NCBI GenBank assembly: GCA_022495005.1 | Contig: JAGYXB010000622.1 | Location: forward strand, 62,001-126,000 | Direction: 5' to 3' | DNA length: 64,000 nucleotides | DNA from: Rhyacophila brunnea | Taxonomy: Eukaryota > Arthropoda > Insecta > Trichoptera > Rhyacophilidae | In this document: in pieces, positions 12,014 to 23,552 of the stretch | How positions within the stretch are numbered: position 1 is the first letter of the stretch | Layout: each line of letters begins with the position of its first letter | Position numbers and translations under genes: made by a program | Notes under the pieces: generated by a model | The model's database searches: none | The model's input: only the letters and a program-made list of their open reading frames with translations | What the model was told of the DNA's origin: nothing

Positions 12014-12317
12014 TCAGTGATGGAGCCGCCTATTTTTCCGGACGCAGTTGACGCATGTCAACTTTCCCTTTTTGGGACATTCCGCAATTTTGTGGTCCCA
12101 CCACATCCCCGACACGCAAAGGCTTCCTTGCAAGTATGACCAGTATGCCCATACCCCAGGCATTTCGTGCAATGCACACACTAGAGCATGGCTGCACTCG
12201 AACCCGCTGGAAACCAACGTTCAGGCCGCCAACTTCCACCATCTGATGATACAAGGAGGATTCCACCTCCAGAATGTAATTAGATTTGCCCTGGATGCGA
12301 CCTTTTGTTTTGAACAC
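12014..12317 (-). pseudogene. Non-LTR ORF1 fragment with zinc-knuckle remnants
   Basis: Two overlapping frames give the nucleocapsid-like end of ORF1. One frame reads VGFQRVRVQPCSSVCIARN. The other has paired Cys motifs around LCVSGMWWDHKIAECPKKG and LTCVNC, the spacing of CCHC knuckles. Only this end of ORF1 is present, so the element is 5' truncated at about 12345, where it abuts family III pogo-like sequence. Confidence 0.65.
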
Positions 12318-12412
12318 AACACTGAAGGAATCGTTCGGTGACGTTCTGATGAAACGATCAAGGAAAATTACAAAAAACAGTTAAATGTGTAAAAAAACAA
12401 TCTATTGACAGG

Positions 12413-12730
12413 ATATGAAGCTGCGAGAAAATACGGGATCCACGATCTACAATTATTATTGCTCATGTTTTCAAAAGAAGAAAAGACAGTTTAGCAGAAG
12501 TACAATATTACCCAAAGAGATTGAAACATCTTTGGAAGAAAATTTGCATACGTTGGAAAAGCATGTCTCACAAAATAGTAGTCCTCGAATTAATTGGACA
12601 GTATATTAAAGAAAATAATATTAACACACCGTTTAAAAACGAAGTACCCGGACACAATTGGTTTATAGGTTTTATTAAAAGAAATAAGTTATCATTTAAA
12701 TATGATGGTTACTTAAACCCTGACGGCTAA
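12413..12730 (+). pseudogene. Pogo-like transposase HTH fragment, family III
   Basis: In one frame GYEAARKYGIHDLQ resembles the recognition part of a psq-type HTH. After a frame change, EIETSLEENLHTLEKH and then ELIGQYIKENNINTPFKNEV with HNWFIGFIKRNKLS match a CENP-B-type HTH, close to the family I protein ([18 protein letters not shown]). A stop follows at 12728-12730. No DDE domain follows in any frame before the next motif cluster. It is most likely the coding remnant of the element that starts at 3353. Confidence 0.7.
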
Positions 12731-13670
12731 AATTATTAAACATGGAACATGCTTTGCCCACTGATTCTCTGTATGTTGGTTGTCCAAATTCGAAGGAAAA
12801 TAAAATTAATTGCGGGGCGCGGGTCACACGTCATTCCCGAAGCGTCGTTCGCGGCTGACTGAAGCCACTCCGGCCCGCGCCGCTCTGCTTTCGTGACTTT
12901 ATTTTTTTGTTTTCATTACCGCTGTCTGTGCGATGTTTTTGTAACGAATCTGCCCAGGTGGTCAAGACTAAAGCATGTTACATGCTAAAAACCTCAAGCC
13001 GTAGAATATGTTCGCAAAAAAGTTTGCGATCCTTTTGTAATCAATTGGTAATATAACTTGTCTTATTAAACAGTACAATCATCAACATGAATTTAAAAGA
13101 TTGTCCGCAAAGGATATATTATTATAATGTTGACTGTCAACTTGACATAACAAGTTTTTCCCATGATCCTTCAAAAAGTAAGCTCGTTAGTGTCATCGGA
13201 TTTCCGTCAACTACCTATGTTAATTAATAAAAAATACGTCGTTTTTGTTTCGGGACATCACTAGCGCTTCATACATTAGTATGACACACTTACCCCAAAA
13301 GATCATTTTTGTTGAAATTCTATACTGTAGCTTTAACTCAAGACTAAATAGTATCCATTAAATGAAATATTACCTTTCTATGTATGTAATACATTATGGT
13401 TTTGAAGTACTTTTGGAATAAATATGAATTTAGTTACGCTTATCCCAATATTGGGGTAAGTGTAACAAACTGACTAGTGATCAAAAAACTTAAAAATGTC
13501 GTATTATAGTAAGATATACAGTGGGTTCCTTCTGTACATATTAATTGTAATGCTTTTGTAGAGCCTACGGTAAAGTTTCCAACTGTTTAAAATACGCCAA
13601 TTCATCATGAACCAGGTTGAAATTCATCTCATTGAATTATATATCGCACTTAAGGTTCAAATAGACTTTA

Positions 13671-13840
13671 TGACGATCGGGCACATATATGCTAAGAGCG
13701 TTTTAGTGTCTATGATCAAATCTATGCCATTCCGACATTTATACATATTGTATGACAGCTATGACATCGTATTTACACCCTGTGACACAGGACGCCAACA
13801 TTAGAAACGGGTTTTTCGACATATATATGACCGATCGTCA
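13671..13840. mobile_element. Short MITE with TA duplication
   Basis: The inverted ends TGACGATCGGGCACATATAT (left) and its near complement (right) are flanked by TA at 13669-13670 and 13841-13842. The 170-bp element has no coding capacity. The duplication suggests a Tc1/mariner-type mobilising enzyme. Confidence 0.65.
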
Positions 13841-13873
13841 TAGAGTGTATTTGAAGCATTACCACGACCACCT

Positions 13874-14354
13874 TACCAAATTTTTTAATTTCACCGATGT
13901 TTTTATTGGGCATCAAATACTATGACAAAATGCACAGTTTAAAGGCTACTTATTCCAAATAAAAAATTTGATATTCATACATTTCTTGTCAATATTATTG
14001 TATTCTATTTTCCCAAAAACAATTAAAAATCGCTGAATTTTAATAATTTTATCCATCTATGATTTTATCTGGTAACACTTCGAAGATACATACATGTGCC
14101 CGAGCTCATAGACAATTAATTGTTGAAAGAAAAAGAAAATACTAGAATTTTCGATTTCATCTTCGATTGAATATTTTTGACATCCTGTTATTGCTTTTGA
14201 AATAATCTGGTAAATGTGGTATTTGTCGACAGATAAATAGATTTGCGGTTTCTCCGATAAGTCTTCCGAGTCTTTCGTCTTGAGTTTGATTCATAATAAT
14301 TCATAGATTTAGTGCTGACAGTTTGTTTTATTCGTAATTTCAAACATCCACAAA
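13874..14354 (+). promoter_or_regulatory. Upstream region and probable 5' leader of Fkbp59
   Basis: AT-rich DNA leads to the Fkbp59 start codon with no other gene. The start context CAAAATGTC fits the insect preference. I cannot place the transcription start, and no TATA box stands out. Confidence 0.4.
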
Positions 14355-17300
14355 ATGTCAGATAATACAACTGAAACCGACATTTCTCCCGCCGGGGACA
14401 AGGGAGTCTTGAAAAGGATTATAAAGAATGGTACAGGTGAAGAACTGCCTAGCGCAGGGTGTAAAGTCACAGTTCATTACACTGGAACTCTTTTAGATGG
14501 GACGAAATTTGATTCCAGTAAAGATAGAAATGAACCTTTCGAATTTAACTTGGGAAAAGGTAAGAGTTTTTCGTAATATAATTATAGTTTATTTGTACTT
14601 AGTAATTTAAATTATTAGATCTTTTAGTACTAGTCGATACCAAAATTTTAGTATTACTATAATATACAACATGTGCCATTTATTTCCTTGTGAATGATTT
14701 GCATTTTCTTATAAAAAAGCAACCTATTGCTAGGAATATTTTTGAATTGTGATTAATATTCCATACTAATACGTACTTTAACTCTCAACTATAAGACATG
14801 CGTAGGTATATTAATTTAATCCAATACCTATCAATTTACCTATTTGTCACAGTGATGTTGACTGGAATGTTTAAACTCATGGCGTAATAATAACAGGCCT
14901 CAACATAAATAGAAGCTCAGTTACATAAAGTTGTCTAAATTTTAAATATAGCCTAAGTCCCACGACACGAGAAACTTAGGTTGATGAACATAAACAATCA
15001 GTTTGTGACTTATAACCTCTCAAGTTATAATTATTGTTGTTCTCTATCTAAGTATATCTAGTTAATACGCCTGTTGGGGACGCTGCTAATCTTTTCTATG
15101 CCTCAGGTTATTACTATGGCAGTATCTGACAGGCCGGAGATTTTTAAAGACATGTTGAATGCAGAGCGAAGCTCTTACTAAAATCGCTGTAATATCGATA
15201 ATTTGTGGCTTAGTATTTCATGATTATTCAAACAGATGTTAAGTACTGTGTGTTTAATTTTTAGATTATGCAAATCAATTGACATTGGCTAGTAATTTGA
15301 GTCTAAAGTCAGACGGTAACCAGCGAAATTTGTATGTGCGGCCTATCAATCACGGCCTCATAGAGCTGAAGGCATAGAACCGGTTAAGGCTATACCTCAG
15401 CTGAGGCATGGTCTAAAAAGATCGTGACTAGGCGATGCGCAGATTGTGCAAATGACGCAAGCCGAACAAATAAAAAAATCATAAAAATTCAACATGCGTT
15501 CTGTTAATGTTGACATGTTTTCTTTTTCAAGTACATGCGGAACGTTTTTTAGTAATCTTTACACGATTTAAGAATATATTTCTCCGACGCCATCACAAAA
15601 CAAATTGATGTGCTAACAGGTCGACTATCGCTCTCCGACTGGCAATGCGGCCGAAATTACGTCCCACATACTGTTGAAAATTATTTGCCATTTCACTTAT
15701 GTACGCTCTTAAGAAACATTACATTTCATACCTTGAATGTGTCATAGCATTTTTATCATTGTTTTTTATTGATTTTGTTGTTAAGTGTTATGTTGGAATA
15801 CAGCTGCTGGCACAGGCATAAAGGCAACATTAAATTGTATTGTTATTATTATATCCTAACACTTTTAAATTTGTGTATTTCAGGTTCAGTAATCAAAGCA
15901 TGGGATTTAGGTGTTGCAACCATGATGAAGGGGGAAGTCTGTATGCTGACGTGCGCCTCCGAATACGCCTATGGAAGCAGAGGAAGCCCCCCTAAAATTC
16001 CTCCCAATGCAACTTTGCAATTTGAAGTATTTATTTTACCTTTTTTTATTTATAGTTATATTTATAAATATAGTGCAGATCATGTATCCTTAGTTTCAGT
16101 GGCTTTTTTTCAGAGACTATATGCATACAATTTTTCAAGTTCAATGAGCTGCCAAAAGCAGGGTTTACGTGCAATGTAAAATGGTTTTGTCATAATATTA
16201 TTTTAGACAATGAAGTCCTGGATCAAGAAAAATGTCTTAAGATTGCACGGTATCGGATATGAAACACGATTTTGACAATGATATTATATCTCTGAAAATG
16301 TCAATCCTTTATAAATTTGCTCGATTCAAATTGAAGACGCTTGGGAGTGTATAAATCAAAGTGATAGTGTTAAAAATCAACCAAGTGGGATTTAAATAGG
16401 AAATTAATGTCATATCATAGACTTAATTATTATAGAGATAAATTAGTTTTTTTACATTAACATAATAATTAATCTAAAGTTATAAACAGTCTAAGCACCC
16501 ACCGTTGAGTTTTATTGTTTTGGTAATTATTTATGAAAGAGGTCTTTCTCACATGTACATCTTCCGGATGAGTTACAATTTGAAATAACGTCTCTAATGT
16601 CATGTTGGGAACCACATTTCAGCAAAGTTGATCAACTTGCAAGTTAAATTGAATGTGATGTCGATGTCTTTTCTACTTTTAGTCGATTCAACTGTGAAAT
16701 CAATCATTCACGTTGACGATGCATCGGTTGCGCGTAAACAGTTTATTTCTATTTTATTGCGTTTAGTTGGCTGCCGTGTATCCATGTGCCTTTGTTTTAG
16801 TTTCTAAAACGTCTTCATCCAACAAAGTAAGAAACATAGCATAAGGTCAATAGGGCAATAGCAGTGTGTCTTTGAAGGTGAATTCTGGTATTTGAAATAT
16901 TTTTCTATTTCAGATTGAAATGATAAGTTGGCAAGGAGAAGATCTCAGTTCAAAGAAAAACAATGGAATCATTCGCTATGTCATCGTGCCTGGCACAGGT
17001 TTTGAACATCCCAATGATGGCGCTTTTGTTGATGGTATGTTGTAGAAATTATATTTAACACAATATGTATCTTAATTATTTTTATAGTTCCTAGAATCGA
17101 ATTAATCATACCCATTATTAAATGACTGTTAATAAAAAGGTATACAATTATTAGATTAGGTAGTTCAAAAATTATTTCAATCGGGGATTTTCCCCTGCAA
17201 TAATGGCGACACTGACAATATTTTTTACTCGTCATTCAGCGACATCCGCTTTATGCCGTAATACAGTGCCCAGCCTACACCTCCTACTTAAAAATATTAT

Positions 17301-20300
17301 AAAAGTAAATTAACATCAAGAACGTCTTCATCAAATCCCCATTCTATTAGTGATTTACTTTCAGAATATTGAAAATATCCCAATGTCGCGAATATAGTAT
17401 GTTCTACCACTTACGACTTTTTACTTGAAAAGATATATGTAACTGTGTAGTCATATTATGTAACCACGTAAAATGACATAAGAAGTACATATGACTATTT
17501 ACTTTTCTCAAAACGTAATAAAAAAACAGTTGTAACTGAAATTTCATAAAAAATATATATGTAATAAAATAATGATCTGAAAGAAACAATATTTTATTGG
17601 TATAACCAAGAAATTATGATTCCAAACATTAAAATGGCTCCACTGAAAAGTTACCATTTTCCAGTTCCAACCTTATACAGTAAAACCTCTTTAATAAGAA
17701 CACGGATAATTCGAAATTTTCGAAAAGTCCCTTGATTATTTTCATATAAAGCTATGCCTTTAATTCGAATTTCGTAATTCTAAATAATTTCAGAGTCAGG
17801 ACATACAAAAATATTCAATAAATCGTAATAAAGTACACTATTTCATGAGCCGCCAGTCATTGAAAATTGTGACAAACTTTTCTTAAAACATCAAAAGTTA
17901 CTTATTTTATGAAGGTACGAGGGTGAGTCAATAAGTCCTTAGAAAAGCCGACAGGTGGCGCGACTAGTACTGTAAGCAGTTTGTTTTCATGCAGCGGCAC
18001 TACCGATTCAGTATGCTGCGAAGTTTCAATCAGATTGGTCGGGTTGTTGTGTGTTTCTCGTACATTTAAAAAAAAAAATTGCTTGTGGAAAATGGAAAAT
18101 TGAGTTTAGAGCTGTTATTAAACATTTTAATATAAAAGGGTTAACAGCAAAGGAAATAAAAAATGAGTTGGATTTAGTTCACGGCATATCTGCTCCTTCA
18201 CTTGCAACTATTTATAACTGGTTAAATGAATTTAAGCGTGGTCGTACATCAACAAAGGATGAACCACGCTCAGGACGTCCTGTAGAGGTGACTACACCAG
18301 AATGATCAATAAAATCCACGATATGGTGTTAAGTGACCGAAGATTAAAGTTGAGTGAGATAATTGAGGTTACAGGGATCTCAAAAGGTAGCGTCATTTCT
18401 ATTTTACATGACAAATTGGGCATGAAAAAATTTCTGCAAGATGGGTGCCGCGTTTGCTCACAGTCGACAATAAACGCAGTAGGGTGGTGGCCTCTAAAGC
18501 CCTGTTGTCGCTCATGCAACGCAATCCGGATGAATTTTTTCGTGGCTTTGTGACTGTAGATGAAACATGGATACACCACTATACTCCGAGACGAAAGAAC
18601 AGTCAAAGCAGTGGATTGCGAAGGCAAACCATGTCCAAAGAAGGCGAAAACCGTAAAATCAGCTGGTAAGGTTATGGCTACTGTATTTTGGGATGCACGT
18701 GGAATTATTTTCGTTGACTATTTGGAAAAGGAAAAACAATAACAGGGGATTATTATGCATCTTTATTGGACCAGCTAAAAAACAAAATTGAAGAAAAACG
18801 GCCTCATTTAAACGGGAAAAAATCCTCTTTCATCAGGACAATGCCCGTGTTCACACATGTTTACGATCAATGGCTAAAATTGAAGAATTGAAGTTCGAAT
18901 TGGTCGACCACCCACCGTATTCGCCAGATTTAGCCCACAGTGACTTTTTCCTTTGCCCAAACTTAAAAAAATGGCTAAGTGGACAACGTTTTTTTTCAAA
19001 TGAAGAAGTCATCGATCGGACAAATGCTTATTTTTAGGACCTTCCGAAAACTTATTTTTCTGACGGTTTAAAAAAAATTGAGAAACGTGTAACCAAGTGT
19101 ATTGAAACTCCAAGGAGATTATGTTGAGAAATAAAAAAAAAATACAAAAATAAAAACTGTTTTAATGCTTTTTTCTAAGGAATTATTGACCCACCCTCGT
19201 AATAAAAATAATCCTGACATTTTATGACCCATTAGACACACAGCGGTATGTCATCAATGGCACAACTGCACTCCACTCATAGTAAAAACAATATCTCACA
19301 TGTTTCAGGACTGTAGGTATTTAATTGTTTATTGGATTTTCATATAGTTTTACTAGAGAACCAATGCCAAACAATTGTGTTGACAAATAATTGGGAAAAT
19401 AAAAAATATTTTGAATTTCTCTATAATTCTAGCTTACGGTGGTAAATACCTACCTACCTAAATACTTGGTAACTTCAATTAATGGATTAATGACGCATAG
19501 TATTTGTACAGATTTTAATTTGAAAGAATTGTATCGGAAATTTGGTAGGCACGTCTATGATCGTAAACGAAATTAATGAAAATCAAGAAAAAAATTCCCC
19601 ATACATTTTATATTTCGTAATTCGATTTTTTTTCGACTTTCGTTCCTGTGAAATTCTTATTAACAAGGTTTTACTGTACATAGGAGGTGTCAATATGTCA
19701 ATGGTGTTTTATTTTATTTAAGTAATTTTTATCAATTAATCAATTGAGTGCAACACTATTTTTACTGGTCTCAAAACTAAATGATCTTATACATATTTCA
19801 GTCGAGCTGGTCGGTAAACTATCCGGAACCGAAAGTGCCACACCCTTTGAAACCCGAACCGTTTCCTTTCACCTCGGAGAAGGAAGCGAACACGGAGTTT
19901 GCGATGGCGTCGAACGAGCTTTAGAAAAATTCTGCAGCGGAGAAAAATCTCGCCTCGTCATTCAGCCCAAGTACGCCTTCAAATCGGAAGGAAATAAAGA
20001 CTTGGGCGTGCCTGCAGATGCAGTTGTCGAATATACTGTCACATTAAAGAGCTTCGAGAAGGCAAAAGACAGCTGGTCGCTGGACAACGAAGAGAGGCTG
20101 GAGCAAGCAAAAATATTTAAAGACAAAGGAACGGAATATTTCAAATCCACAAAGTATCCTTTAGCAATTAAGATGTACAAAAAAACTGTCTCCTTCTTAG
20201 GTTCAGATTTCGGTAATATAATCAACTGTTTATTATATTAATGTTTATTTTGGTATCTTTATTTGTGTAACATCATGTTACCACTAGTGATAAACAAAAT

Positions 20301-23300
20301 GTTTTAACTACCGGAGTGATATTGAAAGGATAATAAGTTTACACATTATTTTTTTATCAGGTTTCCAAGGAGATGGATTAAAAACTCGCAGTGAATTGCT
20401 CCTGTCGGCACATTTGAATCTCTCATTATGCTATTTAAAAATTAAACCGGTTCATCCTATAGAAGCCAAAGATAACGCGATCTCTGCTCTGGAAATCGAT
20501 CCAAATAATGTCAAAGGATTATTCAGAAAAGGACAAGCGCTTCAAGCAATCGGAAACTGTGAAAAAGCTATTGTCGAATTCCAAAAGGTTATAGATCTTG
20601 AACCGGAAAATAAGGTAATATTTATAATCAAATTTATTGAGAAGTTTTGCGAAAAACACTAATACATAAATGACTGATAATTTACTTTTAGTCTGCAATA
20701 GAGTTGTTGTTAATGTCAGTCGTCAATAAGCTTGCATTTTAACAATACATACACTGTGTAGTTTTTAAGTCATTAGCTGGCCATATACGTACAGTTTTCG
20801 TAATAGGTTGAACATGGCACAGACAATAACTGTACGTTAGTGGCCACACCACAGATCAGTTTAACTACCCCATTTAAATCTGTCGAACTGTCAACAGACG
20901 TGCCCATATACGTACAGTTATTGTCTGTGGCAGAGCAAGTGTCAAAAACTATGGAGGTTAGGTTCGCGGAGATATTACACAGGAGTATTGTTTCAATTAG
21001 TTTTAGGTAGAGTATACTTGAACGATATTGATGCACGAATAATTTTACTTTGAATTTATTATGGTTATAATTGTTTTTATTAGAAACAAATTGACATAAA
21101 ATACACACCTATGACGTTGGTAAAATAAATCATGATTTCGCTAGTGGATTGTGTATTTTATCGATTCACAGAAACAATATTATACACATTCGTGTAAATA
21201 TAAAATATAATCTTTTCTTTTGATTAAATTATTCCCTTTAATGGACAGTATTAATTAAGTAAGAAAACGGTAATATTTATAAAGGTATTGATTTTATATA
21301 CAATAAATTTAAACATGCCACAAAATTATATTTACATCAATCATCAGTATAATAATGAATTACTATGATATTATTAAAATATATGCTTAAATTTTATTTA
21401 GATTTAGCGACATTGTCATTCACAATTAGGTATATTAATTTATGTTGTGAACGTCTTAAATTAATAATTTTTAATATTCACTACATACAATAAATAAAAT
21501 TTGAGTACTGAGTTATTAGTCTATATTTTCACAATAACTTAATATTTATAATGCTCTCTAAAATTTTAACATTTATATTATATTGTATAAAATAATATGT
21601 ATAAATAACTATTACTTTGTTTTACTCTCGTAAAAGTAAATAAAATATAATATTTGCGATCTCCGCGTACATAATATTATTACATTTTTCATAATAAATG
21701 AATTTGTATTTTATAACAAGCAACACCAGCCGCAGTTATATCGCGTGGTATATTCTACTTTACGTTACCAACATCTAACGTCAAACGAGTACTTTAGGCT
21801 AGTTGAAATTCCAACAGTTTTACAAAAACACGGGAGTAGGGGGTCGCTGGCAGTTTGAACCTGGCACACATCTGGCAGGTCGAAAAGTGTCCGTCTATGG
21901 GCGCAGCAGATTATCTAACAAAGATAACTGTATGGCCGCCATTACGTATTAACTGGCATGTTCAACCTGTTACGAGAACTGTCCGTCTGTGGCCGGCAAT
22001 TGGTATGAATAATTGGGCAGTATAATATACATGAATTATTAGTCTAAATTATTATTGCATCAATAATGGGATGAGATTTCAAAAAGATGTATTTTTCTTG
22101 GACAGGCTGCAGCAAACCAAATAACTTTATGCAAGACGAGTATCAAGCAACAGAAAGATCAGGAGAAGAAAATTTACGCAAACATGTTCGAGAAGTTCGC
22201 TCAGAAAGATAGAGAGGTAACAGGTCGGAAAATTTTATTTTAAACATCATTCTGTTCATAACATCCTTAGACTTTGCGCAGACACTGTATGTGCATATCG
22301 AGGGTATACTGACAGAACGCATTATTTCAGTTTTTGCTGTTTTTCTGTTTTAAATGCCAAAATGTATACAATTTTACGTTCTACGTCCTGGTAAAACGCA
22401 CAAAGCCATAGGATATAATGGTAAGAAAATAGAAACATTATTAAATCATATTGTTATTTTTTTATTCTGATAAAAAGCATGATAATGACCTAATGCGTTC
22501 TGCGTATACAAAATACAGGACTTGTAACATGTCGTATATTGTGTTTGCCATAAAGGTTAGTCTTTATAATGTAGAAAAAATGTTTTTAAATCATAAAAAA
22601 ATCTATATCTTTGAAAAAAAAATTAAAGTCTTTTATGCGATTATGTCAGAACTTGTTTTAATGAGATAATGCTTTCTGTCAGTATACCCTCGATATGTCC
22701 ATGCAAGTAATATGTGAAATGCAATCTGCAGCATATGTCAACCGTAGGTGGTTGTGTTAGCGCAGTGATGCACAAACCGCGGCCCACGGGCGCTGTATGT
22801 GGCCCAAAATAATGAGTGCCTACCGAATTTTTCATTGAATACAGCAAAACTCTAATTTTCTATATACGAAGTTCTGTCATGCAAATATATATGAACGTAA
22901 TCCAGAGTGGAGAGATTGGAATAGCTGATATGTAACTATTAAATTTAAAATGGTAAAATGTATGTCTTGTTTAATACTTCAATATTTTTCAACACTTTTA
23001 CCCACTGCGGCCCATGAAAAATTAGGAAATGGATAAAATGGCCCAAATAGGTTGTCCACCTCTGTGTTAGTGCATCGACTTTGGTGGGAAGTATGTTTGC
23101 CGTCCATTGACGCATTCGCTGCTGAGTAGATAATGACTTTTTAATTAGCACCGTTAAAATGCACGTTAATTACATCCATCGGCCGCCTGGTCATTACGCG
23201 CATGTGCGTCTTCATCGTCCAAAGTATTAATAATAAATTTTTTTTTATGAAAAAATGGAGAATATCACATGCTTAGTCATGCCTACGCATGCACGCATGA

Positions 23301-23552
23301 AACAATAATTCAATTTGGCGCTGTATTACTGCGAAATGTCGAGATAGCACTAATCATGGTAAATGTGTATTGCAGACGGAGCAGTTGACAGCCAAGTGTC
23401 AGCCTGATGTGATGGGTGAAGCCTTAGGAGAGTGGGGGTCAGGGGCAGGGGAGTGGGCTGACCGGGACCGCAATCGAGCCCCCACCGAATTTGAGAAGGA
23501 GAACCCCAATATTTTAATGCTAGACAAAGACGGACAGTTTCAAAACATGTGA
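14355..23552 (+). CDS. Fkbp59: FKBP59/FKBP52-type peptidyl-prolyl isomerase (Hsp90 co-chaperone), seven exons
   Basis: Exons: 14355-14559, 15884-16026, 16914-17034, 19802-20212, 20361-20614, 22106-22216, 23376-23552. All junctions are GT/AG and in phase, giving 473 residues (family about 440-460). Residues about 15-125 form an active FKBP domain: [28 protein letters not shown] and [15 protein letters not shown] keep the Tyr, Phe-Asp, Val-Ile, Trp and Tyr pocket residues. Residues about 140-250 are a second, divergent FKBP domain ([20 protein letters not shown]). From about 256 to 390 there are three TPR units; [10 protein letters not shown] and [11 protein letters not shown] keep the Asn, Lys and Arg that clamp the C-terminal MEEVD of Hsp90. 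[14 protein letters not shown] follows. In known relatives this cytosolic protein serves Hsp90-client complexes and, in flies, TRPL channels. The introns hold many transposons, yet the reading frame is intact. Confidence 0.95.
17928..19199 (+). mobile_element. Mariner element, copy 1, nested in a MITE
   Basis: The ends read CGAGGGTGAGTCAATAAGTC and, inverted, CGAGGGTGGGTCAATAATTC, flanked by TA at 17926-17927 and 19200-19201. The same MITE sequence without an insertion occurs at 48900-48901 (GAAGG-TA-ATAAAAATAATCC) and, inverted, at 46559-46560. Insertion with duplication of TA is therefore shown directly. Length is 1272 bp, normal for mariner. Confidence 0.95.
18092..19134 (+). pseudogene. 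Mariner transposase pseudogene, copy 1
   Basis: A full-length mariner transposase reading, broken in several places. The start ATG GAA AAT TGA has lost a base by the third codon compared with copy 2 (MEKIEFRAV). [20 protein letters not shown] and [19 protein letters not shown] give the paired HTH domain. [11 protein letters not shown] and [11 protein letters not shown] give the first two catalytic Asp regions. At the third Asp site the copy 2 sequence [11 protein letters not shown] reads [11 protein letters not shown] with a one-codon loss. Stops and shifts near 18304, 18430 and 19037 make it non-functional. Class DD34D, IS630-Tc1-mariner superfamily. Confidence 0.9.
20778..21996. mobile_element. 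Unclassified 1.2-kb element with about 43-bp inverted ends, Fkbp59 intron 5
   Basis: The left end (GGCCATATACGTACAGTTTT, then CGTAATAGGTTGAACATG) and the inverted right end (GGCCACAGACGGACAGTTCT, then CGTAACAGGTTGAACATG) match over about 43 bases. Near the left end, and again at about 20905-20935, there are internal copies of the end word (GCCATATACGTACAGTTATT and TAACTGTACGT). No target duplication is clear and no coding remnant is seen, so I cannot name the superfamily. Confidence 0.7.
22298..22693. mobile_element. MITE with TA duplication, Fkbp59 intron 6
   Basis: The inverted ends TCGAGGGTATACTGACAGAA are flanked by TA (22296-22297 and 22694-22695). Length is 396 bp. The ends resemble those of 28103-29437 (TCGTCGGTATACTGGCAGAA) and, less closely, 59059-59465. 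Confidence 0.8.
22763..23064. mobile_element. hAT-type MITE, Fkbp59 intron 6
   Basis: The ends CAGTGATGCACAAACCGCGG and, inverted, CAGAGGTGGACAACCTATTT carry the CA(G)NRGTG pattern of hAT elements. They are flanked by an 8-bp duplication with one mismatch, TGTTAGCG (22755-22762) and TGTTAGTG (23065-23072). The 302-bp element has no coding capacity. Confidence 0.75.

Larger units (their letters stand above)
8540..12345 (-). mobile_element. R1/I-group non-LTR retrotransposon, 5' truncated, dead
   Basis: The order along the minus strand is ORF1 zinc knuckles, endonuclease, RT, RNase H, then stop at 8574. It is inserted in the family III pogo-like element. The boundaries are approximate because no target duplication is visible. 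The parts are described in the separate entries. Confidence 0.75.
3353..13873 (+). mobile_element. Pogo-like element, family III, split by two later insertions; right end uncertain
   Basis: The left end reads AGGTGAATCGGGGTAAGTGT directly after TA (3351-3352), closely resembling the family I end but with a different inner word. Copies of GGGGTAAGTGT or its complement recur at 3362-3374, 3722-3735, about 3748-3760, 13285-13297 and 13453-13466, and nowhere else that I noticed. Between them lie an HTH fragment (12413-12730), an LTR element (3910-8042) and an R1/I-group element (about 8540-12345), which I read as later insertions. The right end is not clear: a degenerate match (ACCACGACCACCT followed by TA) ends at 13873, while the last good motif stops at 13466. 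The coordinates are an inference. Confidence 0.4.
17678..19676. mobile_element. Pogo/Tigger-like MITE (about 725 bp) split by a mariner, in Fkbp59 intron 3
   Basis: The inverted ends CAGTAAAACCTC...GGTTTTACTG are flanked by TA (17676-17677 and 19677-19678). It is the same family as 46090-46804 (inverted) and 48685-49107. Without the mariner it is about 725 bp. A conserved open stretch near the right end ([18 protein letters not shown], about 19515-19570) is also open in the copy at 46090-46804. Confidence 0.85.
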
